From Janibacter limosus NBRC 16128 (GTDB taxonomy: Bacteria; Actinomycetota; Actinomycetes; Actinomycetales; Dermatophilaceae), in NCBI RefSeq assembly GCF_001570985.1, contig NZ_BCSS01000007.1, positions 46,633-110,632 of the forward strand: a DNA stretch of 64,000 nucleotides. The letters run 5' to 3'. Under the pieces are notes generated by a model, which worked only from the letters and a program-made list of their open reading frames with translations, made no database searches and had not been told where the DNA came from. Positions within the stretch are counted from its first letter, which is position 1. Each line of letters opens with the position of its first letter. Of this stretch, positions 33,835-41,643 are shown piece after piece. The position numbers were made by a program, and so were the translations under genes.

Positions 33835-34349
33835 GACGAGGTCACCTGCCGTACGGCGGCGAGGATGTTGCCGTAGGCGCCGCAGCGGCAGAGGTTGCCG
33901 CTCATCCGCTCGCGGATCTCGTCGTCCTCGATGCCCGGGTCGGTGCCGATCTCGGCGGTGAGGTCGGCGGTGACGTGGCTCGGGTGGCCCGCGCGCAGCT
34001 CGTCGAGCATGCCGACGACGGAGCAGACCTGGCCGGGTGTGCAGAAGCCGCACTGGAAGGCGTCGTTCTCGCAGAACGCCTCCTGCACCGGATGGAGCTC
34101 CCCGTCGGTGACGAGCCCGACCGCGGTGGTGACCTCCGCGCCGTCCTGGGCGACGGCGAAGGTCAGGCAGCTCGTCGCCCGCCGCCCGTCGAGCAGCACG
34201 GTGCACGCACCGCACTGGCCGTGGTCGCAGCCCTTCTTGGGCGAGGTCACACCCAGGTGGTCGCGCAGCGCGTCGAGCAGGCTGGTGCGGGTGTCGACCG
34301 TGAGCGAGCGGCGCTCCCCGTCGACCACGAGGGTGATGTCGGCTTCCAT
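33831..34349 (-). CDS. [2Fe-2S] subunit of a PaoA-type aldehyde oxidase
   Basis: This 172-residue subunit has a plant-type [2Fe-2S] motif (Cys41, Cys46, Cys49, Cys61) and a helical second cluster domain (Cys100, Cys103, Cys154, Cys156 in CGFCTPGQVCS and NLCRCGAYG). It is first in the operon, and all three genes are joined by ATGA overlaps. Unlike E. coli PaoA it has no Tat signal, so this enzyme should be cytoplasmic. Confidence 0.94.
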   Translation of the reverse strand: MEADITLVVDGERRSLTVDTRTSLLDALRDHLGVTSPKKGCDHGQCGACTVLLDGRRATSCLTFAVAQDGAEVTTAVGLVTDGELHPVQEAFCENDAFQCGFCTPGQVCSVVGMLDELRAGHPSHVTADLTAEIGTDPGIEDDEIRERMSGNLCRCGAYGNILAAVRQVTSS

Positions 34350-34423
34350 GGCAGTCCTTGGGTCGCGGTCAGTGCGGGCCTTCCGTACCCGTCTGGCCGC
34401 CGGCCAACCGGTACCGTCCCACC

Positions 34424-35320
34424 ATGTTCACCGGACTGAGCGCCTTCCCCCTGACCCCGATGGCCGATGACGCGGTGGACGAGCGAGCTTTCGCCGGGCT
34501 CGTCGAGCGACTCGCCGCGGCGGGCGTGGACTCGGTGACCGCACTCGGCTCGACCGGCTCCTACGCCTATCTCACCGCGCCGGAGCGGGCCCGGGTCGCC
34601 CGGCTCGCCGTCGAGCACGCCGGGTCCACTCCGGTCATCGTCGGGGTGGGGGCGCTGCGCACCTCGCACGTACTCGAGCACGTCGCCGGCGCCGAGGGCG
34701 CGGGGGCGAAGGGGGTGCTGCTCGCCCCGATGACCTACCAGCCGCTCACCGACGACGACGTCCTCGAGCTCTTCCGCACGGTCACCGAGAGCACCGACCT
34801 GCCGGTCGTCGTCTACGACAACCCGGGGACGACGCACTTCCGCTTCTCCACCGACCTCTACGGCCGTGTCGCTCAGCTGCCGGGCATCGCCTCGATCAAG
34901 ATCCCCGGCGTGCCCGGTGATCCGGACGCGGCCCGGGAGCACGTGGCCGCGATCCGGTCCGTGGTCCCCGAGCACGTGACGATCGGGATCTCTGGTGACG
35001 GGATGGCCGCGGCGGGTCTCGTCGCAGGGTGCGACGCCTGGTACTCCGTCATCGGCGGCACCCTCCCGCAGCCGGCTCTCGAGATCACCCGTGCCGTGGG
35101 CGAAGGGAGGACCGCGGACGCACTCGCAGCATCGGACCGGTTGGAGCCGCTGTGGGACCTCTTCGCCGAGTACGGAGGGAGCCTGCGCGTCGTCGCGACC
35201 ATCGCCGAGCACCTCGGCTTGGTCGCGCCGCGCTGCCTGCCGCTGCCGATCCAGGGTCTCGACGATGACCAGCGCGAGAAGGTCGTCGAGGTGGTGGCTC
35301 GGCTCGGGCTGGTGGCCTGA
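34424..35320 (+). CDS. DapA-family (DHDPS/NAL superfamily) aldolase or lyase
   Basis: This 298-residue TIM-barrel enzyme starts at ATG 34424. It has the Schiff-base Lys near residue 158 (IASIKIPG), the family Tyr in VVYDNPG and a ALGSTGSYAYLT pocket that replaces the GTTGE of true dihydrodipicolinate synthase. This argues for another substrate (sugar-acid dehydratase, hydratase-aldolase or similar). It is divergent from the aldehyde oxidase operon and 75 bp away. A shared pathway with an aldehyde product is possible but not shown. Confidence 0.88.
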   Translation: MFTGLSAFPLTPMADDAVDERAFAGLVERLAAAGVDSVTALGSTGSYAYLTAPERARVARLAVEHAGSTPVIVGVGALRTSHVLEHVAGAEGAGAKGVLLAPMTYQPLTDDDVLELFRTVTESTDLPVVVYDNPGTTHFRFSTDLYGRVAQLPGIASIKIPGVPGDPDAAREHVAAIRSVVPEHVTIGISGDGMAAAGLVAGCDAWYSVIGGTLPQPALEITRAVGEGRTADALAASDRLEPLWDLFAEYGGSLRVVATIAEHLGLVAPRCLPLPIQGLDDDQREKVVEVVARLGLVA

Positions 35321-35402
35321 GCACGCTCCCCCCACCGTGGACGCGGGAATCGCTCGCGTGGGGTTGACGTCCGTGGGTCCGGGTAGTCGTCTGGGGGGTG
35401 CG

Positions 35403-35740
35403 TCCCTGCGCACGTGACGAGAGACAAGGAGAAGCCGATGAGCGCGACGTACGAGGTGGGGGACCACGTGGGGTGGAACTCCGAGGCCGGCCAAGTGACC
35501 GGCACGATCACCAAGGTTCACACGCGCGACTTCGACTACAAGGGGCACACGCGCCGAGCGAGCAAGGACGAGCCGCAGTACGAGATCACGAGCGACAAGA
35601 CCGACCACGTCGCCGCGCACAAGGGGTCGGCTCTGCACAAGGTGGACTGAGCGCGCGCCTGCCGTTCCCTGCGCGCGAACGGCTCGTCGATCGCGGCACT
35701 GGGCGTGGTTGGCTCGCCAGGATCGGCGCGGCACGGGTCG
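35403..35740 (+). repeat. Right copy of the DUF2945-containing direct repeat
   Basis: Counterpart of 30396-30730, same orientation, about 5 kb apart. Similarity runs from just before the DUF2945 gene to roughly 90 bp after it. The interval holds paoA/B/C-like genes and the DapA-like gene. Confidence 0.7.
35438..35650 (+). CDS. DUF2945 (TUDOR-like) protein, copy B
   Basis: This 70-residue protein starts MSATYEVGDHVGWNSEAGQV (ATG 35438 with AAGGAG upstream). It has the same DUF2945 barrel as copy A, with conservative changes. Both copies are intact, so they may both be functional. The downstream bases are also duplicated before the monooxygenase-like gene. Confidence 0.88.
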   Translation: MSATYEVGDHVGWNSEAGQVTGTITKVHTRDFDYKGHTRRASKDEPQYEITSDKTDHVAAHKGSALHKVD

Positions 35741-35767
35741 CGCCCGACGGAGAGGGCGGGATCTCCC

Positions 35768-36331
35768 GTGTCTGACACCGCGAACCAGTCGGCCATCACC
35801 CGGATCGCGCGACGGCGCGTACTGCCAGGGCACGCCGGGCAGTACGAGGAGCTCGTCCGGGAGATGTTTGGCCTGATGCGCCGGCACCGCGGCTTCCTCG
35901 GTGCGGACCTCATCCCACCGGACGGCGAGGGTGGACAGCACCAGGTCGTGGTCCACTTCGCGTCGGAGGACGAGCTGGCCCACTGGGACGGCTCCGCCGA
36001 GCGAAGGGAGATCCTCGCCCGGATGCGTCCGCACGCGGAGGACGAGCCCGAGCATCGCCGCCTCAGTGCGATCGATGAGTGGTTCCTCGGTCCGGACGTG
36101 CCGAGCGGGACGAGGGTGCCGAGATGGAAGACGGCAGTCGTCACCTGGCTCGGCATCTGGCCGCTCGCCTCGATCGTGCTGTGGTTCCTCGCGCCCGTCT
36201 GGAAGGACCTCGGCCTGCCCTTCCTGGTCGCCACGGCGATCAACGTCGTCTTCATCGTGGGGGCGATGGTCTACCTCGTCTCGCCCGTGCTGACGAAGGC
36301 TCTGCGTGGGTTCCTCGTGCCCTCGAGGTGA
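35768..36331 (+). CDS. Antibiotic-biosynthesis-monooxygenase-like membrane protein
   Basis: This 187-residue protein starts at GTG 35768. Residues ~10-100 form a dimeric alpha-beta barrel (ABM) domain: ITRIARRRVLPGHAGQYEELVREMFGLMRRHRGFLGADL and HQVVVHFASEDELAHWDGS. Residues ~125-180 contain two membrane helices. This ABM-plus-two-helix architecture occurs in many actinobacteria with unknown substrate. A 27-residue remnant of a second copy is at 37846-37926. Confidence 0.85.
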   Translation: MSDTANQSAITRIARRRVLPGHAGQYEELVREMFGLMRRHRGFLGADLIPPDGEGGQHQVVVHFASEDELAHWDGSAERREILARMRPHAEDEPEHRRLSAIDEWFLGPDVPSGTRVPRWKTAVVTWLGIWPLASIVLWFLAPVWKDLGLPFLVATAINVVFIVGAMVYLVSPVLTKALRGFLVPSR

Positions 36332-36339
36332 CCGACGCC

Positions 36340-36984
36340 CACGTGTGCCATGTTGGTCTGCATGGACGTCCTGCCGATGTTTCCCCTGGGGGCATCCCTG
36401 CTCCCCGGCAGCCCGCTGCCCCTGCAGGTCTTCGAGCCCCGGTACCTCGCGATGCTGCGGGACATCGCCGCCGGTGACGGGCGGTTTGGTGTGGTGCTGA
36501 TCGAGCGTGGCTTCGAGGTCGGCGGGGGAGACCAGCGCTTCTCGATCGGCACCGTTGCCTCGGTCGAGCAGGTGAGCCCGATGGGGGACGGCCGCATCGG
36601 TCTGCTGGCGCGCGGTCGAGAACGCTTCGAGGTCGTGCGGTGGTTGGAGGACGATCCCTACCCGCGTGCCGAGGTACGACTTCTGCCGACCTGGTCTGGG
36701 ATGACGAGCAGTCCTCGCAGCTGGAGGCCACGGAGCGCATCGTCAGGCGCGCGCTCGCGGTGATCAGCGAGTACCGCACCTCGCAGTGGCCAGCGGACGT
36801 CGAGCTGTCCGACGAGCCTGTGTCCAAGAGCTGGCAGCTGGCTGGGATCACCCCTCTGGGTGCCCTTGACCAACTGGCCGTCCTGCGCTCGTCCTCCGTT
36901 GGTGAGCTGCTGGAGCGCACCGCGCAGCTGACCACCGAGGCGGTGGATCTCCTGCCCCTGCAGTTGCCGGATGGTCCGGCCTGA
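36340..36984 (+). repeat. Left copy of ~640-bp direct repeat (Lon-domain gene)
   Basis: This segment matches 62640-63285, same orientation, including about 20 bp upstream of the start codon (CACGTGTGCCATGTTGGTC is identical in both). Identity is roughly four-fifths by eye. The two copies bracket about 26 kb that is rich in defence genes. Confidence 0.8.
36362..36984 (+). pseudogene. Lon substrate-binding-domain protein, copy 1, frameshifted
   Basis: Alignment with the intact copy (62662-63285) shows one protein of about 207 residues split by a single-base loss at about 36692: ACCTGGTCTGG here, where ACCTTGG-type reading restores TLVWDDEQSSQLEATERIVRRA. The first part has the LonN signature MFPLGASLLPGSPLPLQVFEPRYLAML and GVVLIERGFEVGGGDQRFSIGTVA. 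The second part reads SQWPADVELSDEPVSKSWQLAG. Stand-alone LonN proteins lack ATPase and protease domains and bind peptides or help degradation. Probable pseudogene (a sequencing error is the alternative). Confidence 0.88.
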
Positions 36985-37096
36985 TGGGGGACTGGTCTTC
37001 GCTGAGGTCTTGAGCGACCGCGCGCCAGGTCCGCTCAGCGTCCACCCGGGTCGGCGAGGACCGACAACGGTCAGTTGCCGAAGTGGCCAGCAGGCG

Positions 37097-37627
37097 TCAG
37101 GAGGATGTCCCGCTGGCTCGCACCAGGGAGCTTCGTGTGCCGATCTCGGCACGGTCCTCGGGGTGGTCCCGATAGTGCTGGACCACGGCGCGAGCCTGCT
37201 CCGGCACCTCCGCGACCATCGCGTCGGTGATGTCGTCCCATGCGCGCCGCGCGTGGCCCGGCCAGTCAGCCAGTGACATCGCCTCGGGCCGGAGGGTCAC
37301 CACGGCGACGCGTCCGTCGTCTGCGTGCGGGCGAAACCTCTTCACCTGGAGCCAGATGGCGATGGGGGAGAGACTCAGCAGCGCGCCGAGGGCGAAGGCG
37401 ATCGGAGGGGTCATCCACCCCGACTTCCTGCTCGTGCCCGTCGATGTGAAATCACCATCGAGCATCTGTGCCCCGGCCATGACCATGATCAGGATCCCGA
37501 GTGCGGCGATCGCGAGCGACAGCAGTGCCAACCAACGGCTGAATCCAGGGCGTTCCGCGCTCGGAACGATGTACTTGAGCGCCCCGGCGTTCCTGGTCCA
37601 GCGGCCTTCGATTGTCACGACCTCCAT
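37097..37627 (-). CDS. Two-helix membrane protein of unknown function
   Basis: This 176-residue protein has a short N-terminal strand region and two hydrophobic segments (about 30-52 and 74-92: ALLSLAIAALGILIMVMAG; PIAFALGALLSLSPIAIWLQV). A cytoplasmic C-terminal half with RRAWDDITDAMVAEVPEQARAVVQHYRDHP follows. No family recognised. It is the last intact gene before a 650-bp debris zone. Confidence 0.7.
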   Translation of the reverse strand: MEVVTIEGRWTRNAGALKYIVPSAERPGFSRWLALLSLAIAALGILIMVMAGAQMLDGDFTSTGTSRKSGWMTPPIAFALGALLSLSPIAIWLQVKRFRPHADDGRVAVVTLRPEAMSLADWPGHARRAWDDITDAMVAEVPEQARAVVQHYRDHPEDRAEIGTRSSLVRASGTSS

Positions 37628-37845
37628 CCAACCAGAGCGTCCGTGGGCATCGACAACTCACGGGACTGAACCGCCCGGCATGTCCGGAGACATGTCTCAA
37701 ACGGTCTGCTCAGCGGAGTGTGGGGGCTGTGTGTCGAGCGCAGTAGGCCTCCCTCGAGTTCGGCTGGTGACATCTCGCCGCAGGGCTCATAGGGCGTGCG
37801 TTGGGACCAGCGCGGTGTCGTACAAATCGCCATTGGTCACCGAAG

Positions 37846-37926
37846 GGTGAGGGTGGACAGCACCAGGTTGTGGTGCACTTCGCGTCGGAGGATGACCTGG
37901 CCCGCTGGGTCGGCTCTGCCGAGTGG
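37846..37926 (+). pseudogene. Fragment of an ABM-type monooxygenase gene
   Basis: About 27 codons (GEGGQHQVVVHFASEDDLAR, then WVGSAEW) match the ABM protein at 35768-36331 almost exactly; homology stops on both sides. It shows that a segment of that gene was copied or that a second copy was deleted at the island edge. Confidence 0.8.
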
Positions 37927-37949
37927 TACTCACAAGAGGGAGACCTCGA

Positions 37950-38105
37950 CGTCTGGGAGATCTGCAGTCAGCACGCCTCGTCCTCGGAATGCTGCGCGTC
38001 ACCCGCGATGGGCTGCCCGTGCGGGTCGAGGACTGCAGGTTGCCCGAGCAGGCGTGGTTCGAGGACCTCGTCGGCGAGGAGGAGTCGCTCGGCGAGTCCG
38101 CGTGA
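37950..38105 (+). pseudogene. Possible GntR/UTRA-domain fragment
   Basis: A short open stretch reads LQSARLVLGMLRVTRDGLPV followed by RVEDCRLPEQAWFEDLV before a stop at 38103-38105. The spacing resembles the end of a UTRA ligand domain of HutC-type GntR regulators (R-x-DG-P-x-x-E-x-x-LP). There is no helix-turn-helix part. Tentative. Confidence 0.35.
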
Positions 38106-38133
38106 GCGCTCGAATGGCCCGCGCCGCCCGGTC

Positions 38134-38310
38134 TCAGTGTGCCGAGACGCCCAAGGTTGACTCGCGTGCCTGGAGGACCGGCTTCATGGGGCGCGACCGC
38201 ACGTCCTGCCCGTCGACCCGGCTCAGCAGGGCGGATGTTGCGGTATGGCCCATCTCGAACATCCAATGGTCGAATCTTGTCAGCGGGACCGCCACATCCT
38301 CCTGTGCTCG
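38134..38310 (-). pseudogene. C-terminal fragment of a LacI-family regulator
   Basis: The minus strand reads EDVAVPLTRFDHWMFEMGHT, then ATSALLSRVDGQDVRSRPM and VLQARESTLGVSAH before a TGA at 38134-38136. This matches the ending of LacI/GalR proteins (PLTTV..., EMG..A...LL..I.G, ...R.ST). No N-terminal part exists; the DUF262-partner gene occupies the upstream DNA in another frame and overlaps this fragment slightly. Confidence 0.6.
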
Positions 38311-39011
38311 CCCGGCTGCTCGTCGGGAGCCAAAGCGGGCCTGGGCTCCACGAGGGGGCGGACCTGCTCCTCACTCGGCGCGTGCAACTTGCCCTTCTCG
38401 GGGAAGTAGGCGTCGAGTCGCAGCAAACGGACTTGGGCGCGTTCTGCCGTGGCACCCAGCGAGAAGCCTGCCTTCCGCAAGAGCGTTGCGATGTCGGAAT
38501 CCACACGAAACGCGGATTGGCTCTCGATGTTGATAGCCACGTGCATAGCCCCGTTGAGAAGGACGGCGCGTCGGGCGGCTTCGAAGCCGGCCTCGTGCGG
38601 ATAGACGCTGTCGCCTGGGTCCACCGCTGGCCCGCCTGTCCCGAGTTGCTCGAAGGCGATCTCTTCACGTGTGCTCTTGGAGACTTCTGCTGAGGCAGTT
38701 CCTTGAGGCAATCTCCCTTTGAGGGCCAAGCGTGACAAGTCCCCGCGGAAGCTCCTGGTCACCACGGTGTGAGCGCCCAAGGTCTGAACGATGCGCAAGG
38801 CTTCATTGAACTTGTCCGTCATGACGAGGCTGTCGTACTGACCGTACGGCACCACGCGAGACTTGATACGAGGGTGACGGACGTAGACCACTTTGGAGAT
38901 GGTTGGTTCGTTCCCGAAGGTGAACTCGTCCGCCCGTTCCAAGGGGAGTTGCTTCACCGAAGCGCCCTTTGCCTTGACCGGGTCGGTGTCGTAGAAAGAG
39001 ATCAGTTGCAT
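38280..39011 (-). CDS. Unknown protein paired with the DUF262 nuclease gene
   Basis: This 243-residue protein starts MQLISFYDTDPVKAKGASVK and is 69 bp downstream of the DUF262 gene on the same strand. No known family is recognised. It has mixed alpha/beta content with hydrophobic stretches KVVYVRHPRIKSRVVPYG, ALRIVQTLGAHTVVTRSFRG, and a C-terminal Pro-rich tail that may be read-through into older island-edge DNA. GC is lower than in the flanking core genes. A partner or immunity role for the nuclease is inferred from position only. Confidence 0.65.
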   Translation of the reverse strand: MQLISFYDTDPVKAKGASVKQLPLERADEFTFGNEPTISKVVYVRHPRIKSRVVPYGQYDSLVMTDKFNEALRIVQTLGAHTVVTRSFRGDLSRLALKGRLPQGTASAEVSKSTREEIAFEQLGTGGPAVDPGDSVYPHEAGFEAARRAVLLNGAMHVAINIESQSAFRVDSDIATLLRKAGFSLGATAERAQVRLLRLDAYFPEKGKLHAPSEEQVRPLVEPRPALAPDEQPGEHRRMWRSR

Positions 39012-39080
39012 GGGTCCATCCCGCTCATTGGGTCGTTGACGTTGGTGGATGAGGGCAGTGCCGGCGGTTCCGCCTGAGGC

Positions 39081-40871
39081 TTACAGTTGATCGAAGTACG
39101 TGCGGATCCGGGATGCCATCAACTTACGTCTCGCTGCCAAGAACTCCGGGTAGTTGACTTCGGAGACATCGTGCAAATAGTTCGGCACAGCATTCTCGGC
39201 GAAGTTGGCAGACAGGTCATCCGCGTCAGTGATCTCGCCGAGGGTCAGTTGCTTCGTCGCGATCTGCTGCTCGAGTTCATCCACATATGTAGTGGGCGGT
39301 TTGTTCGAAATGCTGATGTTTATGGACGTCTCCGTGAGCGCAAAGTTGCCGACTTGGTTGTAGTCGCCTCGGTCTGGGTAGCCGTGCTTCTGTAGGTAGT
39401 CCTTGGGCACGATGTGGTGGATGTCGCCGGACTGCTGGTGCATAGAGGCCACAGTGATGGACTTAGACAGGAATCCCCGAGCGCCTGACCGAACTTGTGA
39501 AGCGAGGAACGTTTGGAAGTAGGGGCTCGTCGTGCTCGTGGTTTCTAGGGCGGCCGGCAGGGCAACGTCCCAGTACCCCTCCGTGAGTTCAGACTCTTCG
39601 ATCTGCTTGAGGTACGCGGCTGCGCCTAGGACGCCGATCCGACGGATGTCTTGTTCCCAGGTGGATTCAAAACTGCCAGAGTGTCGCGCCGTGAGCATCG
39701 ACATGACGAACCACCGGCGAACCACCCGCTTGCGTTCGCCTTCGCTCATCGCTTGATCCGCGCGTAGGCGAAGGTAGAGGGCATAGGCAAAGTTCAGTGC
39801 GTTCTTGGAGCCGATCATGCCAGGAGAGATGAATCCCGCAGACTTGATGGTCATGATGAAGTTCTCGTAGTTGTACTTGCGCACCATCGCGTCGAGCGCG
39901 GCTTCGAGCTTGTCGTAGGCGACTGGGATTCGTGCTTCGTCGACCTTCCTGGTCTCAGGGTCTCGTCCTGACAACTCGGACACAATGCTGGAAGCCTTAC
40001 CGCGGCTGAAGCCGACCAGTCCGGCGACTCGAATCATGTCCCCATAGGCAGGGTCGTACAGATCCTCGGAGTCATCCTTGAGCCACGCGATCTTCGCGAG
40101 ATGCTGGCTGCCGCGGAAGTCTGAGTCGTTGTCCCGGATGTCTTCGTATGCGTGGGGGGCGGTCGCCAAGTGGCAGAAGTAGTCGATCAGTTTTCGCAGG
40201 TTTCGCCCCCGGTCACCGTACGTGGCGATCTTGCTCATGGCGAAGTCGGCGCTGGACAGCGGAACTCCCTTGGAGTTGATCCTGATGAATATCTCAGAGA
40301 CCGTCTCGACGTCGAGGTCGTCACTCAGCTGGATGATGCCAATCTGGGCGTTCTTCAGTTGCTCCAGGCGGGAAATGTTTGCCTCCACGCGGGAGCGGTC
40401 AACTTCAGGGTTGCTGTTGAAGTATTGGGTGTAGAAGGTGTACGTCGATGGGCTGTTGAACAAGTCGCTGATATCGGAGATCCACTCGGGGTCTCGGTCG
40501 ATGACAGGGGTGAGGGTGTCAAACGCCTCGGTGATGGGATTGAAGGCGATCTTGATCCGCTTGCGCCGGTAACGCTTGTCGATGACATCCAATCCGGCCA
40601 CGGCGGCACGAAGTGCGGTGATCCGCTGTTGGCCATCGATGAGGATTTGCTGATGAGCCGCAACCAGACCCCCCTTGAGGTGAGCCCCCACGGACTGCCA
40701 AGTGATGAGGTACCCGACGGGGTATCCCTTGTAGAGGGAGTCCATGAGATCGCGGACTTTGACTGTGTCCCACACGAAGGGTCGTTGGAGCTCAGGTATG
40801 GCGATTTGCTCGCTACGCACATCGGCAAGCAATTGACTCACGGCCGATTGGGTGACCTTGTATTTCGACAC
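39081..40871 (-). CDS. DUF262/DUF1524 (GmrSD-like) nuclease
   Basis: This 596-residue protein starts at GTG 40871 after AAGGGAC. Residues ~1-240 form a DUF262 domain with IPELQRPFVWD (25-35) and the nucleotide-binding IDGQQRITAL (78-87). The C-terminal DUF1524 part has HNH-type residues in DIHHIVPKDYL and NQVGNFALTETSINISISNKPP (about 482-530). GmrSD, BrxU and SspE enzymes with this layout cut modified phage DNA using NTP hydrolysis. GC is lower than in flanking core genes, as expected for acquired defence genes. Likely a single-polypeptide type IV restriction enzyme. Confidence 0.88.
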   Translation of the reverse strand: MSKYKVTQSAVSQLLADVRSEQIAIPELQRPFVWDTVKVRDLMDSLYKGYPVGYLITWQSVGAHLKGGLVAAHQQILIDGQQRITALRAAVAGLDVIDKRYRRKRIKIAFNPITEAFDTLTPVIDRDPEWISDISDLFNSPSTYTFYTQYFNSNPEVDRSRVEANISRLEQLKNAQIGIIQLSDDLDVETVSEIFIRINSKGVPLSSADFAMSKIATYGDRGRNLRKLIDYFCHLATAPHAYEDIRDNDSDFRGSQHLAKIAWLKDDSEDLYDPAYGDMIRVAGLVGFSRGKASSIVSELSGRDPETRKVDEARIPVAYDKLEAALDAMVRKYNYENFIMTIKSAGFISPGMIGSKNALNFAYALYLRLRADQAMSEGERKRVVRRWFVMSMLTARHSGSFESTWEQDIRRIGVLGAAAYLKQIEESELTEGYWDVALPAALETTSTTSPYFQTFLASQVRSGARGFLSKSITVASMHQQSGDIHHIVPKDYLQKHGYPDRGDYNQVGNFALTETSINISISNKPPTTYVDELEQQIATKQLTLGEITDADDLSANFAENAVPNYLHDVSEVNYPEFLAARRKLMASRIRTYFDQL

Positions 40872-41096
40872 TGTGTCCCTTCCAACTCACGACAACTCCC
40901 GTCTGACCTTAACCTTGGGCCTCCGTCCGGGGTTGCCCTACGGCCCCGTCCTTCCAGACTCACCGGCGCTAGCAAGGCGAGGTCCACGCCGGAGGGCATC
41001 TCGGCTGGAAGGCAGGGCCTTGAAGATGACAGGCCGCCTTGGTTGCAATCGCCTCTGCGCCCGAGCGTTCCTCGCGATCTTGTCGCGTCGCCTCCC

Positions 41097-41570
41097 TCAC
41101 CGCTTCGTCCAGTCGCTGCACCCACTTGACTCGAAGAACTTGTCGCCGGCGGCGATGGTGACCAGCGACTGGCCACTCGAGTTGTTGTTGTCGATGATGT
41201 TGTCCCACGCGTCACTGCCACTGAGTCGCGCCCAGTAGCAGTTCCCGCTTGAGGCAGGTGCTGATACGTACGTGCCAGGCTCGACGTCAACGCCAACGGC
41301 GAATGTCCCGTCACCGGGGATGGCGCTGGCAGGGGCGGGCGGCTCGGCAGTCACAGTCGCCGTCTTGGTCTTTGTGGACGTCTCCGGAGCGGCTGTGGTC
41401 GTCGTGGTCGCACCCGGGTCGGTGATTGTCGCGGTCGATGTGACGGTTGAAGTGGATGGCTTGTCGGAGGCCGAGGTCGTCTCGGAGCCGATGGCCACGA
41501 CGGATGCGCCAAAGACGAAGGCGAAGAGCGCCGTAGCGGCGTACCCGGCCAGATGCAGCATGGTCTTCAT
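41097..41570 (-). CDS. Small exported protein with Thr-rich stalk
   Basis: This 157-residue protein starts at ATG 41570 (GGAG upstream). It has an N-terminal hydrophobic signal/anchor (LAGYAATALFAFVFGASVV), a Thr-rich stalk (~40-85) and a C-terminal domain GTFAVGVDVEPGTYVSAPAS with NCYWARLSGSD and a final Cys (SSGCSDW). This beta-domain is found repeatedly at the ends of actinobacterial surface proteins and Ser/Thr-kinase-like proteins; function unknown. It is 73 bp after the coiled-coil gene, on the same strand. Confidence 0.78.
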   Translation of the reverse strand: MKTMLHLAGYAATALFAFVFGASVVAIGSETTSASDKPSTSTVTSTATITDPGATTTTTAAPETSTKTKTATVTAEPPAPASAIPGDGTFAVGVDVEPGTYVSAPASSGNCYWARLSGSDAWDNIIDNNNSSGQSLVTIAAGDKFFESSGCSDWTKR

Positions 41571-41643
41571 TTCTGTCTCCTGTGAATTGAGAGATGGGTG
41601 CCGGTGGGTCGGACCTCGGGCCGCGACCCACCAGCGGCCGGAG

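Noticed and set aside
30734..34349. Xanthine dehydrogenase
   Set aside because: Overall family is right, but the extra Cys motif in the FAD subunit and the gene order fit PaoABC-type aldehyde oxidase better, and no purine genes are nearby.
34424..35320. dapA (lysine biosynthesis)
   Set aside because: The substrate-loop motif differs from true DHDPS and there are no lysine pathway neighbours; only superfamily membership is claimed.
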